Shown: positions 36,401 to 48,466, counted from the stretch's first letter. The stretch is DNA of 64,000 nt from Pisolithus tinctorius (GCA_024663395.1 JANFAH010000001.1:1426001-1490000), one strand, 5' to 3'. A program made the numbers and translations. Notes: generated by a model not told the origin, from the letters alone.

Positions 36401-38284
36401 CTTCCTTCCATGGGGAAATCGAGCAGTCCGAGTAAAAAACACACCCGGATTCCAAAACTGCAACATGTCATCCACGAGCAGCCGCAAGAAATGATTGATC
36501 TGCTCGAGGGAGGGCTTTGCCGGGCCTGGAGTTATGCCAACCAAGTACATCTTATCTGTATCGTGGTGGACGTCCAGGGGCAGATTGAGGAGAACCATAT
36601 AAATTCTGGTGGCTGACACAGACCCTTTGCCAGCCTTCATGCCAAATGGATTGAATCCATCCACTGCTAACGCAAAAACCAAGTGGAGCTCATTACTGTG
36701 CCTTTGCAAGAATGGTCGACCATCCAGGCCTAAGAAATTATGGATGAAATCTGCATCAAAGATGTCACCCCAAGGCCCATCCTCAGGAGAATTGGAACTC
36801 GGTATAATAGTAGAATCCAGGGCAGCTTCAAAGTCAGGATGGGATAGCATACGAGCCAACCATTCAGTCAACTCTTGATACACAAACTTCCGAATCGGGC
36901 GTATAAACTGAGTACCGCATATTGTCCAGGTTTGTTTTAGTCTTGCAGCACATGGAGGCGCATTAGGGGGGTCTTGAAAGTTACACATTTTGGGGCAAGC
37001 ATCGTTGTCTTCATACAGAGCACAGCAGCGGGGGCAGCAAACAAAAGACCGGAGCCTGGGGTTCAAATCGAAGTAGTGGAGCAGAGTTCAAGGATCTCGT
37101 GGGAAGTTGACCAGTAGACATTTATCTTCTGTGGAGAGACCCGATTGGTGAAGGAGACGTTGCATGATAAATCTTAACGCAGTGGTGACAAAGCCGGTGT
37201 GTGCCTGTGACAGCCCGCAGAATAGATTAAGAGTGAGGACGAGCATATAGCATGCAATGATGGCAGGATGTGTGTCTCGCTTGTCCCGAAGAAAATAAGA
37301 TTCTGTTAAGATGATATCAGCTAACAGGAAGCTTCGCACGGCAAAAAGATCACCTGTATTGACAGTGACGACACCCTCTGGACAGGTTCTAGCATCGTCC
37401 ACAGACCCCGATAAACGTCCGGCTTCCCAGGCGGCTGCTCGAATACAATCCACTTCAAACAGGGCTTCCTCAACTCGGCCCAAGAGAGCGCCGCAGCAAT
37501 CAGTCAATCGGGTGTTATTTGGGAAGCTAAGGCCCCTCAGAGCAACAAGTAGTCTGTACAGCTCGGCCTCCTGTGTCAAGAGTTGTGCATTCATGGGAGC
37601 TCCAGTATCTAGTCTTTGAGAACCCATGTTGGGACCCAATGGGATGCAGGTGAAAAGAACGTAGGGAATGTGCTTGCTTGGAAGGCTCTGAAATTTCTGG
37701 CCTGGCTTGGACATGAGAGAACCAGATATCTGGCTGAGCAGAGTGGAAATGTGCTGTAGATCGTGAAGGGCCTCCTCCAAGTAAAGAATATCTTCCGTTG
37801 GAGTGACACAAGAAGCATGATCATAGTCAGAAGGCTCTGGAAATGAGGCTTCAGGTGCATGGTCCATTTGGATCCCCTCTCCATCATTAGTATGTGTTTC
37901 AGCAGAAGGTATCATCTGCTCTAGTTCCTCAGACGATACATATCCATGACCAAGAAGAGAGTCCATCGGCACTGTCTCATCAGAAGCTTGGGGATCAGTA
38001 CCTAGCATCGCTCCCCATATCTTGTCTGCATGTCGATGTCGCGAATGAACCGCCTTGGAGATCCAGTGACCCGAGATAAACTTTCCTTGAGAAGAGCACC
38101 AAGTTTCCTTCGATCCGCATCCAGCAAGGGTACATGTGCACAGCCTAAGTTGTGGGTTAGATTTCATGTCCATTGCCAAGACGTAGTTTTGAATGTTCTG
38201 TTCCAGCTGATGCGGAGGCAGTCTTGGTCTGGGGGCCTTTGTAACCCCCTCCCATGAAGGGCCAGTTGACTGGGCCGAGGGCAA
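33449..38284 (-). pseudogene. Tnp2-family (CACTA-type) transposase
   Basis: The largest coding unit here. N-terminal part 38284-37088 holds a Cys/His module (LCTCTLAGCGSKETW...HSRHRH). Then FVCCPRCCALYED, CPKMCNF, FIHNFLGLDGRPF, DGFNPFGMKAGKGSVSATRI, LVGITPGPAKPSLEQINHFL, and after the LTR YLELLHLPYWNAVLYTVLDS. The C-terminal half follows in several exons: KLTADQWWSVV + MIHLVITLVQLWG, MHLVTAIYIGSLRTTSQHYA, FGPVHAWRAWAFERYN, and an end at 33449. The order matches Transposase_21/Tnp2 proteins of mushrooms, which cut and paste CACTA elements. TGA 37088-37090 interrupts FPRDP-stop-TLLHYFDL in one continuous frame (R expected), and a solo LTR splits the ORF at 35760. Terminal inverted repeats were not found. 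Confidence 0.88.
35760..36154. mobile_element. Solo LTR inside the transposase gene
   Basis: 395 bp, TGTGACG...CGTAACA on the plus strand, flanked by perfect 5-bp duplications GCGTA (35755-35759 and 36155-36159). Deleting the LTR and one GCGTA joins the transposase frame exactly: EYGVR then YLELLHLPYW. The coding partners of the LTR retrotransposon are absent, as expected after LTR-LTR recombination. Confidence 0.9.
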
Positions 38285-38477
38285 AACAACAAACAGGACA
38301 AGACAAGAGGTCCCTCATTCTGCTTCGGCGGTCTTTTTGTGAAACAAATTAATTTCAAAGATGTTCTGATGACTACAGACAGCACTACATTGACCATGAA
38401 GTCCTCTACACTTACAGCCAGTAAGAAACATGGTCACCCTCAAACAATGAAAGAAATTATGAGAAAAGTTGTGACGA

Positions 38478-39178
38478 TCAAATGATAAACAGACGATCGC
38501 AGAACAGATCACTCGGCATGGGAATGATATCCAAAGCATGAAGAAGGGCAGATTCACCTACCATTACAACTGGCAGCCACAAACGAAGTGACATGGTGGG
38601 TGAAACAGATGCAGATTGCATGCGCTTAGTTCGTTTCTTAGCCTTGCACTGTATAGCTGTCTCGAGTGACTCTAAGCCATCGTCATTGCCGTCAGCAGCG
38701 ACTTCATCGTCTTCAGCTTCTTTGTCACCTCCATCTTCAAAGGCTGACAGGACATCAATTGGTGGTCGGACACCTCGTACACCGGATGCCGGATGATCTA
38801 CGAGTGCTGACGGATTGATAAGTATCCGGTATTCCAGCATACCATCTGTTGAAGGATGCTCACGGACGGAAAACACGTCCATCAGCAATGAGGGTTGGCA
38901 TTCTGTATCATCATCGGACTTCTCAGAAACGTCTGCAGGGCGAGAGGAAGGCGGGAAGACGGATGAGATGAGGTGAAATAAGGCAGGTGAGAAGGGCATG
39001 GATGGAGTGGGGGCATCCTCTGCTGCATTGCCTCTCAAAGTTGATGGACGTGCCTGGAGGAGAGCACCTGTCACAGAAGACTTAGAAGCGATCTGCATTG
39101 GAAGGCTGGTTGAGTCGACCTGATTACAAGGATCAGAACCTGGCACCACATTGGCATCAATGACTCTGCATCTAATAG
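38478..39178 (-). CDS. Acidic hypothetical protein
   Basis: An open frame with Ser/Pro-rich N-terminus, then GMLEYRILINPSALVDHPAS, an acidic run (DGGDKEAEDDEVAADGNDDG), a basic patch (CKAKKRTKRMQ) and SPTMSLRLWLPVVMV. It lies directly upstream of the transposase on the same strand and directly after the ARP5 fragment, so it may be a second ORF of the CACTA element or a chimera. Family not recognised. Confidence 0.45.
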
Positions 39179-39711
39179 CTGGTTGGTCTTGTGATCCTTG
39201 TACCATGCCATGACATTGGATACAACATGGGGTGTCTTATTGGTCATATATTCCTCTTGAGAGTTAATGATGGAAGGACATAGAGAAAACCCAAAACATA
39301 ATTGGGATGTGCCATTGTCGATGATGAGTGCGGTGTCCTGTCCACGGTATACATTGTACAAGTCAGGTAGCACGGCAGCTGGAAGGGTCGGTGTTGGGAC
39401 CTGAAAGACCTCGATGGGCTCTTGTTCTGACTGTAAGGAAACTTCTCGATCGACTGATCGAGCGACTGCTCTCGCCCCATCATATGATACATCTAATTTC
39501 ATTTTCTTATTCATCGTGTCTCACCCTACTGTACAGTATATAACTCTCTGTCGTGTTGTCCATTTTTCCCCTAGCGTTAACCTCTTGCTATCAGGTGTGC
39601 TTCTTGTCGTCGACGCTATCTTGTAACTTCTTGCTATCAGCGTTAGGTTGACTACAGTATCTGCGCTCTTTTGTCAATGCACGCACCTACAGCAGATCAT
39701 CACACTGACAT
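39179..39711 (-). pseudogene. ARP5: ARP5 (actin-related protein 5) 5' fragment split by a solo LTR
   Basis: Minus-strand reading after the LTR gives EQEPIEVFQVPTPTLP, VLPDLYNVYRGQDTALIIDN + GTSQLCFG and VVSNVMAWYKDHKTNQ, the N-terminal part of Arp5, an INO80-complex subunit with the actin-fold phosphate loop DNGT. The ATG is on the far side of the LTR at 39711-39709. The start codon, one codon and one base are separated from the rest by 273 bp plus the 5-bp duplication. A short insert or unspliced intron lies between CFG and VVSNV. After KDHKTNQ the match to Arp5 stops, so at least 85% of the gene is missing. Confidence 0.8.
39432..39704. mobile_element. Solo LTR, same family as 55755-56030
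   Basis: 273 bp, TGTAAGGAAAC...GATCATCACA, with perfect 5-bp target duplications CTGAC (39427-39431 and 39705-39709). It contains a TATA-like GTACAGTATATAAC near 39530-39545, as in an LTR promoter. It is aligned over its whole length with the LTR at 55755. Confidence 0.92.
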
Positions 39712-39815
39712 CCTCTGCAGGGTGCTGCCTGTCCGGACTTGGTTCGCTGTTCACTTTCGTTGACCAAACGACATGTAACAACTCTATCCGAAAGCATGAA
39801 TATACCGGCATTTCC

Positions 39816-40060
39816 GGTCTGGCAAAAACTCAGGGGACAAAACAGTTTTCAGACCTCGACCAGGATGTGTCCAGGAAAACCTCCACTGCTGGAGCGAAGC
39901 CACATGTTGTATCTACTGGGTTGTTCCTAGAGGGTGGGGGTGCATTCCTGTAATACACTAGGGTGGTTTGATAATCCAATTCAAACTACATCCTGGGTTG
40001 CATGGAGGGTCGGTGTATTCCAGTCTAATCTAATACTTGAGTACTTCAAAGCGTGAATCG
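39816..40060. repeat. R4 repeat copies: R3-type terminus (39816-39870) and R4b (39884-40060)
   Basis: 39816-39870 matches 62132-62190 (GTCTGGCAAAAACT, GACAAAACA, TTCAGACC, ACCAGGATG). It ends with GTCCAGGA, close to the inverted R3 terminus. 39884-40060 matches 58140-58314 (GTTGTTCCTAGAGGGTG, TAATACACTAGGGT, GGAGGGTCGGTGTATTC). Confidence 0.75.
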
Positions 40061-40139
40061 TAGTAGGAGATATGAAACTAGTCAGCTTGGCCAGCTACGT
40101 CTTTGCAGCAATTTTCAACTATTGAGCCACCTACCTGCC

Positions 40140-40275
40140 ATCACTGTGAGTTGGAAAGACTGCATTAGTGAATGCAGACGACAGACGTCGAGACTCGCCG
40201 CTGCCAAGACCAGCTGTTGGCCATCACGCCCAATTTCGGCCACTCTCATTTGCAGATTCTGACTGCGAATGTCTC
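40140..40275 (+). repeat. Diverged copy of the zinc-finger gene 5' flank
   Basis: Resembles 11650-11795 over about 140 bp with small gaps. The matching part of the zinc-finger gene itself is not present. Confidence 0.45.
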
Positions 40276-40401
40276 GGGTCAATTGATAATCGGTTCAGAG
40301 TGTTTATTTTTCAGTGTAAAACCAAAAACCTGAAGGGGTCCTAGAGTAACATAGATGGTAAATGCACATGTTTTTCAGCAGCACTAGAATACAGCAAATT
40401 C

Positions 40402-42373
40402 TATCCCAGTGATTGCTGTTATTGGACGTTTCGAGGTTGTAATGTGATCATGTCGAAATTGTGGTTTGTTGTTTGGCCACCCCCCACACCACCCCTTTTT
40501 TCTTGGTTGAAGGTGAGCTGGAGCCCTACAGTGAGGTTGGCAACCTGGGACACTGCTGGAAATTGGGTCCGGTGGAAACATTTCAACAAACAGTTGGTAT
40601 TTACGATACATAGTACTTACATGAAATCATATACCTACGCACTGTCCACTAGGAGTGCTTATGCTGAACCAACAAGTAACTGATGCTCCCTATTATAACC
40701 AGTTGGCCGAGTAGGGCCAAACCTTCCAGTGTGGTGGAGCCTCTGAATGCCAACAGTAAGTGCATCAACGAGAGCCTCCAGCGGCACGCCTTCCACCAGA
40801 CCAACACCTGTCACCAGCGATCTCAGCAGCTCCATAGTTTCCTGAAGCTGTTCAAGGCCAGAAAATGTCCCAGCCAAATATCATGCAGCAGCTGTGCGAT
40901 AACGGGCAACATCCTTGAGTGCTTGCATCTGGCTGTCTAATCTTGAGATGTGCCGCCTGTTCAGACCCACCACTGTAAGGATGTTGGCGAGAACATCTGA
41001 CTTCTCGACCATCAAAACACTAGCCTCCATCGCCACCAGGTCGCGAACAACCTCCAAACAGGACTCGATGCTATCCAAATTGCCTTGGATCTTGACTGCA
41101 CGCAAGATAAGTAGGGACAATGAATGCCGAAACTGAAACAGGATCCGATCGAATGCCTGGGTGATGTGAAAATTCGAAGAAGAGCATTCATCAGAATGCA
41201 AGCTATTGCCAATAACATGACAATATGCCACTTTGATGGACAAAGGAGAGATCCGGTTCCGAAGCAAGTTAAGCAAATGATTGTTGACTGTCAACATGCT
41301 TTCCATGCTCATCAGCGAGTGAACTTCTGAGAGTAGCGGATGGGAAGAAACATACATGTCCACTGTGCCATGCACCTGTGCCAGAAGTTTCTGAAGGTTC
41401 CGAGATGCCTCCTTTGTGTCCATTGATATGGCTGCAAGTTCCTCTGCAAGTGCCATGGAAGAGCTCAAGGAACTTGCTCTCACGGCACTAGCAAGATCGC
41501 TGACCAATAGACGGGATTCTGTCAATGCTGAGACGAGTGGAGTAACCTCGGACACGTCATACAACAACCCCTCCAATGCTGAAAACTGTGTCTGAATGGT
41601 GGATGAGAACAGGGTCGTGAAATCGCCAGCTGGCACGATGAATTGACAGAGCAAGTCAGGCAGTAAACCTAACCCGCAGGTCATGCTAGCGACGGGTTGG
41701 ACCATTTTCTGAACTTGGACAGCAATGGACGACAGGATGATGCCCAAGGCTAGGTGTCTGAGTGGAAGGAACAACAGGAAGGACACAAATAAAAGTATCG
41801 CACAATACGTGAGATGCATGGCCTGGCTGATAGAGGGGAAGTTCGCTCTGGTGTAATGCTGGGTGGAGGTGTACATTTATCTTGAAGAAGACAAAGAACC
41901 AGATATGCCACGTTCCAGGTGTCACTAGGGAGAAACCATAAGTAATTTTGACGGGGCCATAAACTCGTACTTTGTTGTGAACCTGCTGGGGGGACACCTG
42001 GCAGATCACAGAAATGTGCCCTTTGGTATCGTCATTGTCACAAAGCCTGAAATGCACGAGGTAATTAGGTTCTACACAAATGTTGGACAAATGGAGCCTA
42101 TAATCATTCCCAATACTAGGACATTTAGCCCTTCCAGACCTGGAAAAGGAGGTGAGCAAACCAAATAATGATTTGTGATTTGTTGGAGGTCACGTGCAAG
42201 CAAGACAGCCAGAAAACAGGCCAGATAATCGATCAAGGATTGTTAGAGGACTGTTGCATGGGAACCCTGTGTATGACGAAGCTATCCCAGTGATTGCCTT
42301 TATTGGATGTTTCGAGGTCGTAATACAATCGTGTCATCTGTCGTTTGTTGTTTGGCCACCCCCTTCTGCTCCC
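40402..42373. repeat. ~90-bp direct repeats (40402-40495 and 42284-42373) flanking a pseudogene
   Basis: Both copies share TATCCCAGTGATTGC, TATTGGA.GTTTCGAGGT and GTTTGTTGTTTGGCCACCCC in the same orientation, 1.88 kb apart, on either side of the membrane-protein pseudogene. Confidence 0.65.
40659..41876 (-). pseudogene. Agaricomycete membrane/coiled-coil protein with in-frame stop
   Basis: Starts at ATG 41876. Residues about 20-60 are hydrophobic (YCAILLFVSFLLFLPLRHLA, LGIILSSIAV), followed by long helical heptad-like sequence with VRDLVAMEASVLMVEKSDVL + ILTVVGLNRRHISRLDSQMQ, typical of a large mushroom family of unknown function. The frame is stopped by TGA 40881-40883 after RYRTAAA but continues in the same frame as YLAGTFSGLEQLQETMELLR to 40659, as the family normally does. 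CGA to TGA would explain it. Confidence 0.7.
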
Positions 42374-42433
42374 TGAAACATGTCCACAAATAAAGCAAAT
42401 GATGCATGACGTCAGGGGATTCTCCAGTAGGTT

Positions 42434-42460
42434 ATAATATATATATATATATATATATAA
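42434..42460. repeat. (AT)n microsatellite
   Basis: About 27 bp of uninterrupted AT dinucleotides following TAGGTTATA. Confidence 0.95.
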
Positions 42461-43389
42461 GCAATGAATTTAGCAAGTAGGCCTTTGTGCACAGAGATAG
42501 CACACAAAGACAGCTTTGTATCCTCGGTTCACAAGAGACCTCGTTCCGTCAAAAGGGAATTTCTGAATTCCCAAATGTCTGGTTATGAGACTAGGTCATT
42601 TCTCATCGTGCTGAACTTCTGTGTCACTGAGTTGGTATCAGGCTATAAGGAAGTGGTGCTCAGAAACGATAGGGGTGAAGCTTCAGCATCATGCATCACA
42701 GCAGCTTCCCACCATATACATATGTGTAATAAATGTTGCAAAACTGATTTGCAGTAGTGGCCTGCTGGACAATTTTACGTTCGATCCTTGGATTTGTTGG
42801 ACCGTATCACCTTCGATTCCAGGATGTGTAAGCAAGTCCTGGTCTGTGAGGACTTCTGTAATGCTCTCCCGTTCCGGACCGCTGGTCCTGAGCATGTCTG
42901 GAGGTAATGACTGGCAATGCATTCGCACGATTAAGATTTACAGTGGTTTCTCTCCATTTTCAAAATGTTTAGTTTGCTTTCGATGTGGGATCGTTGGCGG
43001 CTGAGTATTGTTCTTTCAGTTTTCGTCGAAGCGAGACATGGTAAGGTGATTTTCACTGGTTTCTGTGGTTTATTTCCGAGATTTTCCCGAGATTTTATGT
43101 AACTCCTGGTTATAGATGTCTTTGTTGACTAAAAGCGATGACCGTATCATGGTTTCTTGGAGCAATACAGTGTATATCCAGGGTTTCCAACAAGCTGTTG
43201 ATTCTTACATAAGCAGAAAAGTTGCAGCTGGTTACTGCAAGTACCATTTCATAGGAGGAAACTCACTATGCAATGTGTTGGCATCACTGCTGATCATTAC
43301 TCGGTCGGAGTCCTAGCACCCTAGTGATGAGGGGTATCCAGAGGGCCTTTGCTATGGTACGTATAATAAGTATTGGACCTCGACTAAGG
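42461..43389. other. No gene recognised
   Basis: Short ORFs only. 43197-43235 (CTTACATAAGCAGAAAAGTT) resembles the start of R1 copies, so the left end of R1 copy f may begin here with a gap. Confidence 0.35.
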
Positions 43390-45504
43390 TTTCAGAGTTC
43401 CCTTCTTTGAAGTTTGTGTAGTAGTCCGAATCGACAATCGACAATCATCCGGTCGGGCCGAAGAACAGCCACGTGCAGGTGTCGCCGACCTAGAGACAAA
43501 GGCTTCAAGGTACCACTGTACTAAACATATGGCAGAGTGAAATATGCTATAAAGGCATCATGGCAGTAGGGGTCTACCCATGATCTTCTTTCGAACATTA
43601 ACAAGCTAGTCCCCTCAAGTTTATCCGATTCCAGAAGATGTGTCCAGCTTCGACACAAGCCTGTGATTTATTTCCACATTTCGAGTCCTTCGGTGAGGGC
43701 AGTGGCAATGGAATTTCGAGTCCTTTGTTCAAGGCAGTGGGAGGCTGGCTGGCGAGTGTTGATGGGATATTCGGTGTAATTTTACTCACCAGGTCTGTTC
43801 GTCTACCTGTTTCTTTGGAAGCCTTACTTATTCATCGATGCCGGTGTAGCTGGATGCTCGCAACGATCATATTCTTCATTTCACTAGTGGCGCTGGGGGT
43901 TTTATGTTCGTATTGCATTCACTGCATACCTGCAGCACTCGAGTCTGATTTACATTTATATTCAAGCTCTCAGGACTATTTGTAATTGGTGGAATCGGAG
44001 GCTGGTCGCTGCCACAAACAAGGTATTGGGGAGCTGCCATGAAGTGCGCATGCTTTCAGACCCTGCCTTCATGAGAGGGCATGCTGCAGCATTGCTTTCA
44101 TTTGTGCAGCTTCTCAATGAGCATTCAAACATACTTTCCCCCTTCTCGAAACTTCCGGTGGAGTTGCTTTTGGAGATCTTTGATAACATTGCCAATGCAA
44201 ACGATGGCAGTCGCTTTTTGATGGTCTGCAGTCACGTGTGCAGGGTCTGGCGAAAGGTTATTGTTAATTCCCCTCGCCTCTGGGCCCATGCTATGGATTT
44301 CACTGGTCGCAGCAAAGACTGGGTGGTGACCATGCTGGATCGCTCAACACCCCATGTATTTGACATAGGCTGGGAATACTGCTTTAACCTTGAATCAGAT
44401 GTGCGGAGGATCACGAACCATCTTTGCTGTGCCATCAGATTCCTCCACCGAGTCCACGAGGTTCGCTTGTATGTGCCACCAGGAAGTATCACAGGGGTCA
44501 TGACATGTTGTCCCTCGTCTGCACCATATCTCGAAACCATCGTTCTCATTAGCTCGGAGGACGAAGGAACCGACCAGGTTACTGAACTGCCAGCTCAGAT
44601 CTTTGAGCTCCATGCACCCCATCTTCGTACACTGCACATCGGAGGGCTTGGGATGCAGTGGGGACGACTTGATGCCTGCAATTTCCAGAACCTCAGGCAT
44701 TTTGAAATCTACCATCTCCCAGAGAGCTCCAGGCCATCTCTTGAGGTGGTCATGACAATCTTAATGCAGCTGCCTTGTCTCGAAAACCTCGTGCTGTGCG
44801 AGGCATTGCAAGATTCCATTCTTCGAAGTCACTTGCCACATCATTTTTTCCCATGTCTCACCACTCTCGTCCTTGAAGCACCAGTGGCACACACTGTCTG
44901 TTTATTGGAAGTGGTTGATGTATCCCATCTTAAGACTTTAAAAGTCTTTTCTTGAACCTTTCATATGCAGACAGATTCCACAGACCTGGCCCACTTCTTC
45001 TTGCTAATCGGGACCAAGGTACAGTCGACCACGTATTGCATGATGCAAATATATTGTGATGAAGAGTCTGTCCACATGGTAGGGCTTCTGAAGATGTTCT
45101 TGCACGATGAAGCCTCTGGTGATCAGCGCATATTTACGTTGTCCGCAGAGTGGACTGGATCTGGGTTTGCCACTGTAGATGGTGCTGTTGCGGCCAATGC
45201 CTTTATGCGGCTCTGGTATCACCTATCTTCTCCCTGCATGCAAAGTCTGCACTGTCAAATTTCCCCGTATTGGAATGACAGGGTAGCACCAGTGACCTGG
45301 CCTGAGATATTGGCCTGGTACCCAGCTGTCGAACATGTCAGCATCTTCGGCATGCCACCCAGCGGTTTATTGGAAGCACTTTTATGGTGTCCTGACAGCG
45401 CTTCTTCCTCCACCATACTCCATACCCCTGCCTTACCTCGCCTCTCCTCTATTCATTTGAAGTCCATCCCTAGTCCCCAAGTCCTTGGTGAACACCTCAT
45501 GTGA
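43390..45504 (+). pseudogene. F-box protein of the R1 family, fullest copy, one in-frame stop
   Basis: 43390-43990 is diverged R1. ATG at 43854 gives MLATIIFFISLVALGV, a membrane segment; one extra T near 43900 shifts the frame relative to the copy at 59.3 kb. The long frame then runs IYIQALRTICNWWNRRLVAA, EVRMLSDPAFMRGH, the F-box FSKLPVELLLEIFDNI...SRFLMVCSHVCRVWRKVI + PRLW, and Leu-rich sequence to 45504. The F-box would bind Skp1 in an SCF ubiquitin ligase. TGA 44953-44955 interrupts LKTLKVFS-stop-TFHMQTDS in one frame. Two readings remain: a nonsense mutation (CGA to TGA), or a 51-bp intron 44920-44970 (GTATCC...TGCAG, a multiple of three) that would remove it. Related proteins as I recall them continue through this position, which favours a mutation. 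Confidence 0.75.
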
Positions 45505-47800
45505 CCGCCGACACCCCTGGCTGCCGCTACCCTTTGATGTCGAGGACAATACATACCAGTACAGTCTTAGCAGATGACACATGACACATTCTTCCATAAC
45601 AACATTCCCCCTCAGTTTGACTCCTACCCGTATGCCATCAACCAATCAATAGTGTATGTTTTTGCATTGTTCTTTAATCGTGGTCGAAACATGTCAATCA
45701 TTGGATACACAAGTGATAGTTTGATCGCTGTCTCTGGCACGGCATGGTATGCCCCATGCACCAGGTTTGAAATTTGAGCATCTAAAATTTGGCACATGAG
45801 GTGCTCGCCATTGGCAATGGCCTTGTTGTAGTCTAATACTTGAGTATTCGGGAAGGGCTTCCTGCTGCGACTAACACCTTGCTTGGGAATAGATATGTCT
45901 TTTGGGGTAGATATACATGCATAGATCCTAAACAAATACATGAAGAGACCGAGGAAACCAACATTTATCTACATTCAGTTCAGAGAACATTGTCAGTGAC
46001 GACTAATCCCTTAACTTCTTGGAAGCCTGCGTTTGCGAGGCGATATCGTCGCCTGAGGGGGTACTGGAACACAGACCAGTCAGTGAGAGCAGTTGAACCA
46101 GAAACAAACTCATACCGAATGAAATGGACAACGCAAGACAAGAGCGATAGCACAGCGATGCCAATACTTACCTGGTCACAGCATCGTATGCTTTTTACCA
46201 ACTAGTCGGACCATTCGCATCGACAGGACGGAGTACAAGAGAGCATGGTCCAATAGCACATGGTCAGATGAATCTGCTCCAAGCACCCAGGGAGGTGGAT
46301 TGAAGCACACAGACACAGAATAAACATGTCAGCATTGAGATGAAAAGGACAAAAAGATCCGCAGTACATTGTTTAAGAGGCCAGGTGCGCCACACAGGTT
46401 TCAAAGACATTCATTCCAGCGGGATCTTCACGACCCGTTGGACTCGAGGGATAAAGGTATGATCGCAAGTATGCGAAAACAGACCGAAGACTGATGTAAG
46501 GCATTTCAAGAAGTTAGCAAAAACTGACCGTCTTTTAAGGCTGAATGAGAAGCCCGAGTGGCACCAGACTTCCTCTGTGTGACAACCAAAGTCAATGAGA
46601 TTCTTTATTACCTTTGGCAGCACTCCACAACTCAAAGGCGATGACATGTGGCCATTGGGAAACCGTGACAAGCAGCCTTGAGTTTTGTGTTGAATGGGTG
46701 CAATGCCATTTTCCCATGTGCAGGTCTACCAGTCAGTAAATTGATGGAATACTGCGAAGAGTACTTACCTCGGCATCATGACAACTGCTACTCACCTGGA
46801 ACCGAATGCGATGGTAGGAGGCAAGATAAAATCACGAGACCTAATAAATCTCACTGGCAAGGAGGTAAACTCAATTGTAATGATTACATAATTATCGACC
46901 TTATCTGATCGGTGATCTGGCGATGATCGATGATTGCTGGTTGTGACAGTATGTCTTCTTGGTTGGGTCGAAACCTGCATTGGTGGGCAGAAACAACACC
47001 AATGGCAGAAGTGGATTGTATTGGCTAACGAGAGTAATATCAGGGAAGATACATTATTGGCTCTCTAATTCTGGATGTTGTTCCCGTTCTCATTTAGCAA
47101 AATGTATGTATACGAGTGACAACAAACAGAAATGTACATAGTTAGGGGGCACTACAAGTGGCTTTGTGTGTTGACGGTCCTTTGTGCCTCCGGAGTTTGT
47201 TGAAAAGCAAGATGCTCAGCTGTGCACATTTTCTCCCTACTTTTTAGACCCACGTAGCTCACCACCCCTGTCACTCCTTCATTACTATTGGCTCAATGCT
47301 TTCTGGTAAAGCAATGTCAGAGCCTCGCCACCCCATTACCCTCCTTGCAGACCTTCCTTCCCTTCCTGGCATCTATCTCGAGCGCGATGTAGGGTAGCAT
47401 CATGGCACCAGTCGTTCAAAGACTCATGCATGTTCACCTCCCCACAGGACACACCCTTCTTGCATGAAGCTTTTCCTATCCGCCACCACCGCTCCAAGGC
47501 ACATTTGGCACGGCCAGGCGTATCCAAGTAGGTTCCATGCTAGCGCAGACATCTCGCACTGACCACCATCATAATGCTACATCACTTCTGCTGCACGTCG
47601 TCATCATCCTGTGCCATCCAGGTGCTTAATCGATGAGCCCACTACCCTGCCACATGGCTGGTAGGTCTTTCAGCCATCTGAGGTCGAGCAATTTCCTATG
47701 AAATACATATAGGGAAAACTGTCCCAGATCTGTGGATGATGCTAGCGTGGGTCCAGCATTATCTTCAGATAGCTCCTGACTCAGAACAAACATACATACG
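45505..47800. other. Mostly non-coding; weak minus-strand ORFs
   Basis: A minus-strand frame at 45941-45624 (DAQISNLVHGAYHAVPETAI) and one at 46671-46411 look slightly coding, but no domain or splice chain links them. Nothing recognised in 46.9-47.8 kb. Confidence 0.3.
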
Positions 47801-48466
47801 ATGCCCACGAAACGCCACTTCAATGTGACTCAATCACACTCGTCTAATCTAACCTCTAACAACTGTTCCCTTGTTACGGACTCCTCGAATCATAGGGCGC
47901 CCGCTCCCCCTGTTATTCTACGCACTACCGCTCTGCAGGATTCCGAATTCGATCGGGCGACTTCGTCACTGGTATCACCCTCCGACAACTGCCCTCGTGT
48001 TGACATTTCCTTGAATCATAGGATGTCCACCCCCCTTGACAGTGTACCCACCACTGCTCTGCGGGATTCCGATGCCAATCGAGCAGCTGTGTCACCAGCA
48101 TCTCCATCTGAGCCATCGTCGTGGCCTCTCAAATGCATGAGGAAGGCTATCCGAAGTTGAAAGGAATGTGTTACCTTTTACAAGTCGAGCACATCTGGGT
48201 CATTGGACTTTCCCCCTAGTGCTCCTGAGGCATTTGAATATCGCCCTAAACCTGCAGATATATACGTCCATCATGATGAGGCACGCAGTATAACACAAGT
48301 CTGGATTTGGTCTGGAGACCAGTGGACTGAAGCAGGGATAGATACTTGCCATCCAACTCTACCTGGCTATCGCTTGAAGCTGTTAGACAGTGGGGAGCCC
48401 TCCTGGGTTACCAGGAAGACAATGGTTACTGACCAGGGAAGGGTGAAGAGAAAGCATCAGGTTTGA
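47801..48466 (+). pseudogene. Hypothetical protein with tandem internal repeat and one in-frame stop
   Basis: One frame from 47801 to 48466 interrupted only by TGA 48158-48160 (AIRS-stop-KECVTF; AGT TGA AAG fits AGT CGA AAG). The first half holds two copies of a roughly 43-residue unit with NHR, TTAL.DS and SPS in the same order. The second half has DIYVHHDEARSITQVWIWSG and HPTLPGYRLKLLDSGEPSWV, a compact aromatic-rich domain I do not recognise. Confidence 0.45.

Noticed and set aside
37055..37070. tRNA-like GGTTCAAATC box
   Set aside because: Lies within the transposase coding sequence and no cloverleaf can be formed around it.
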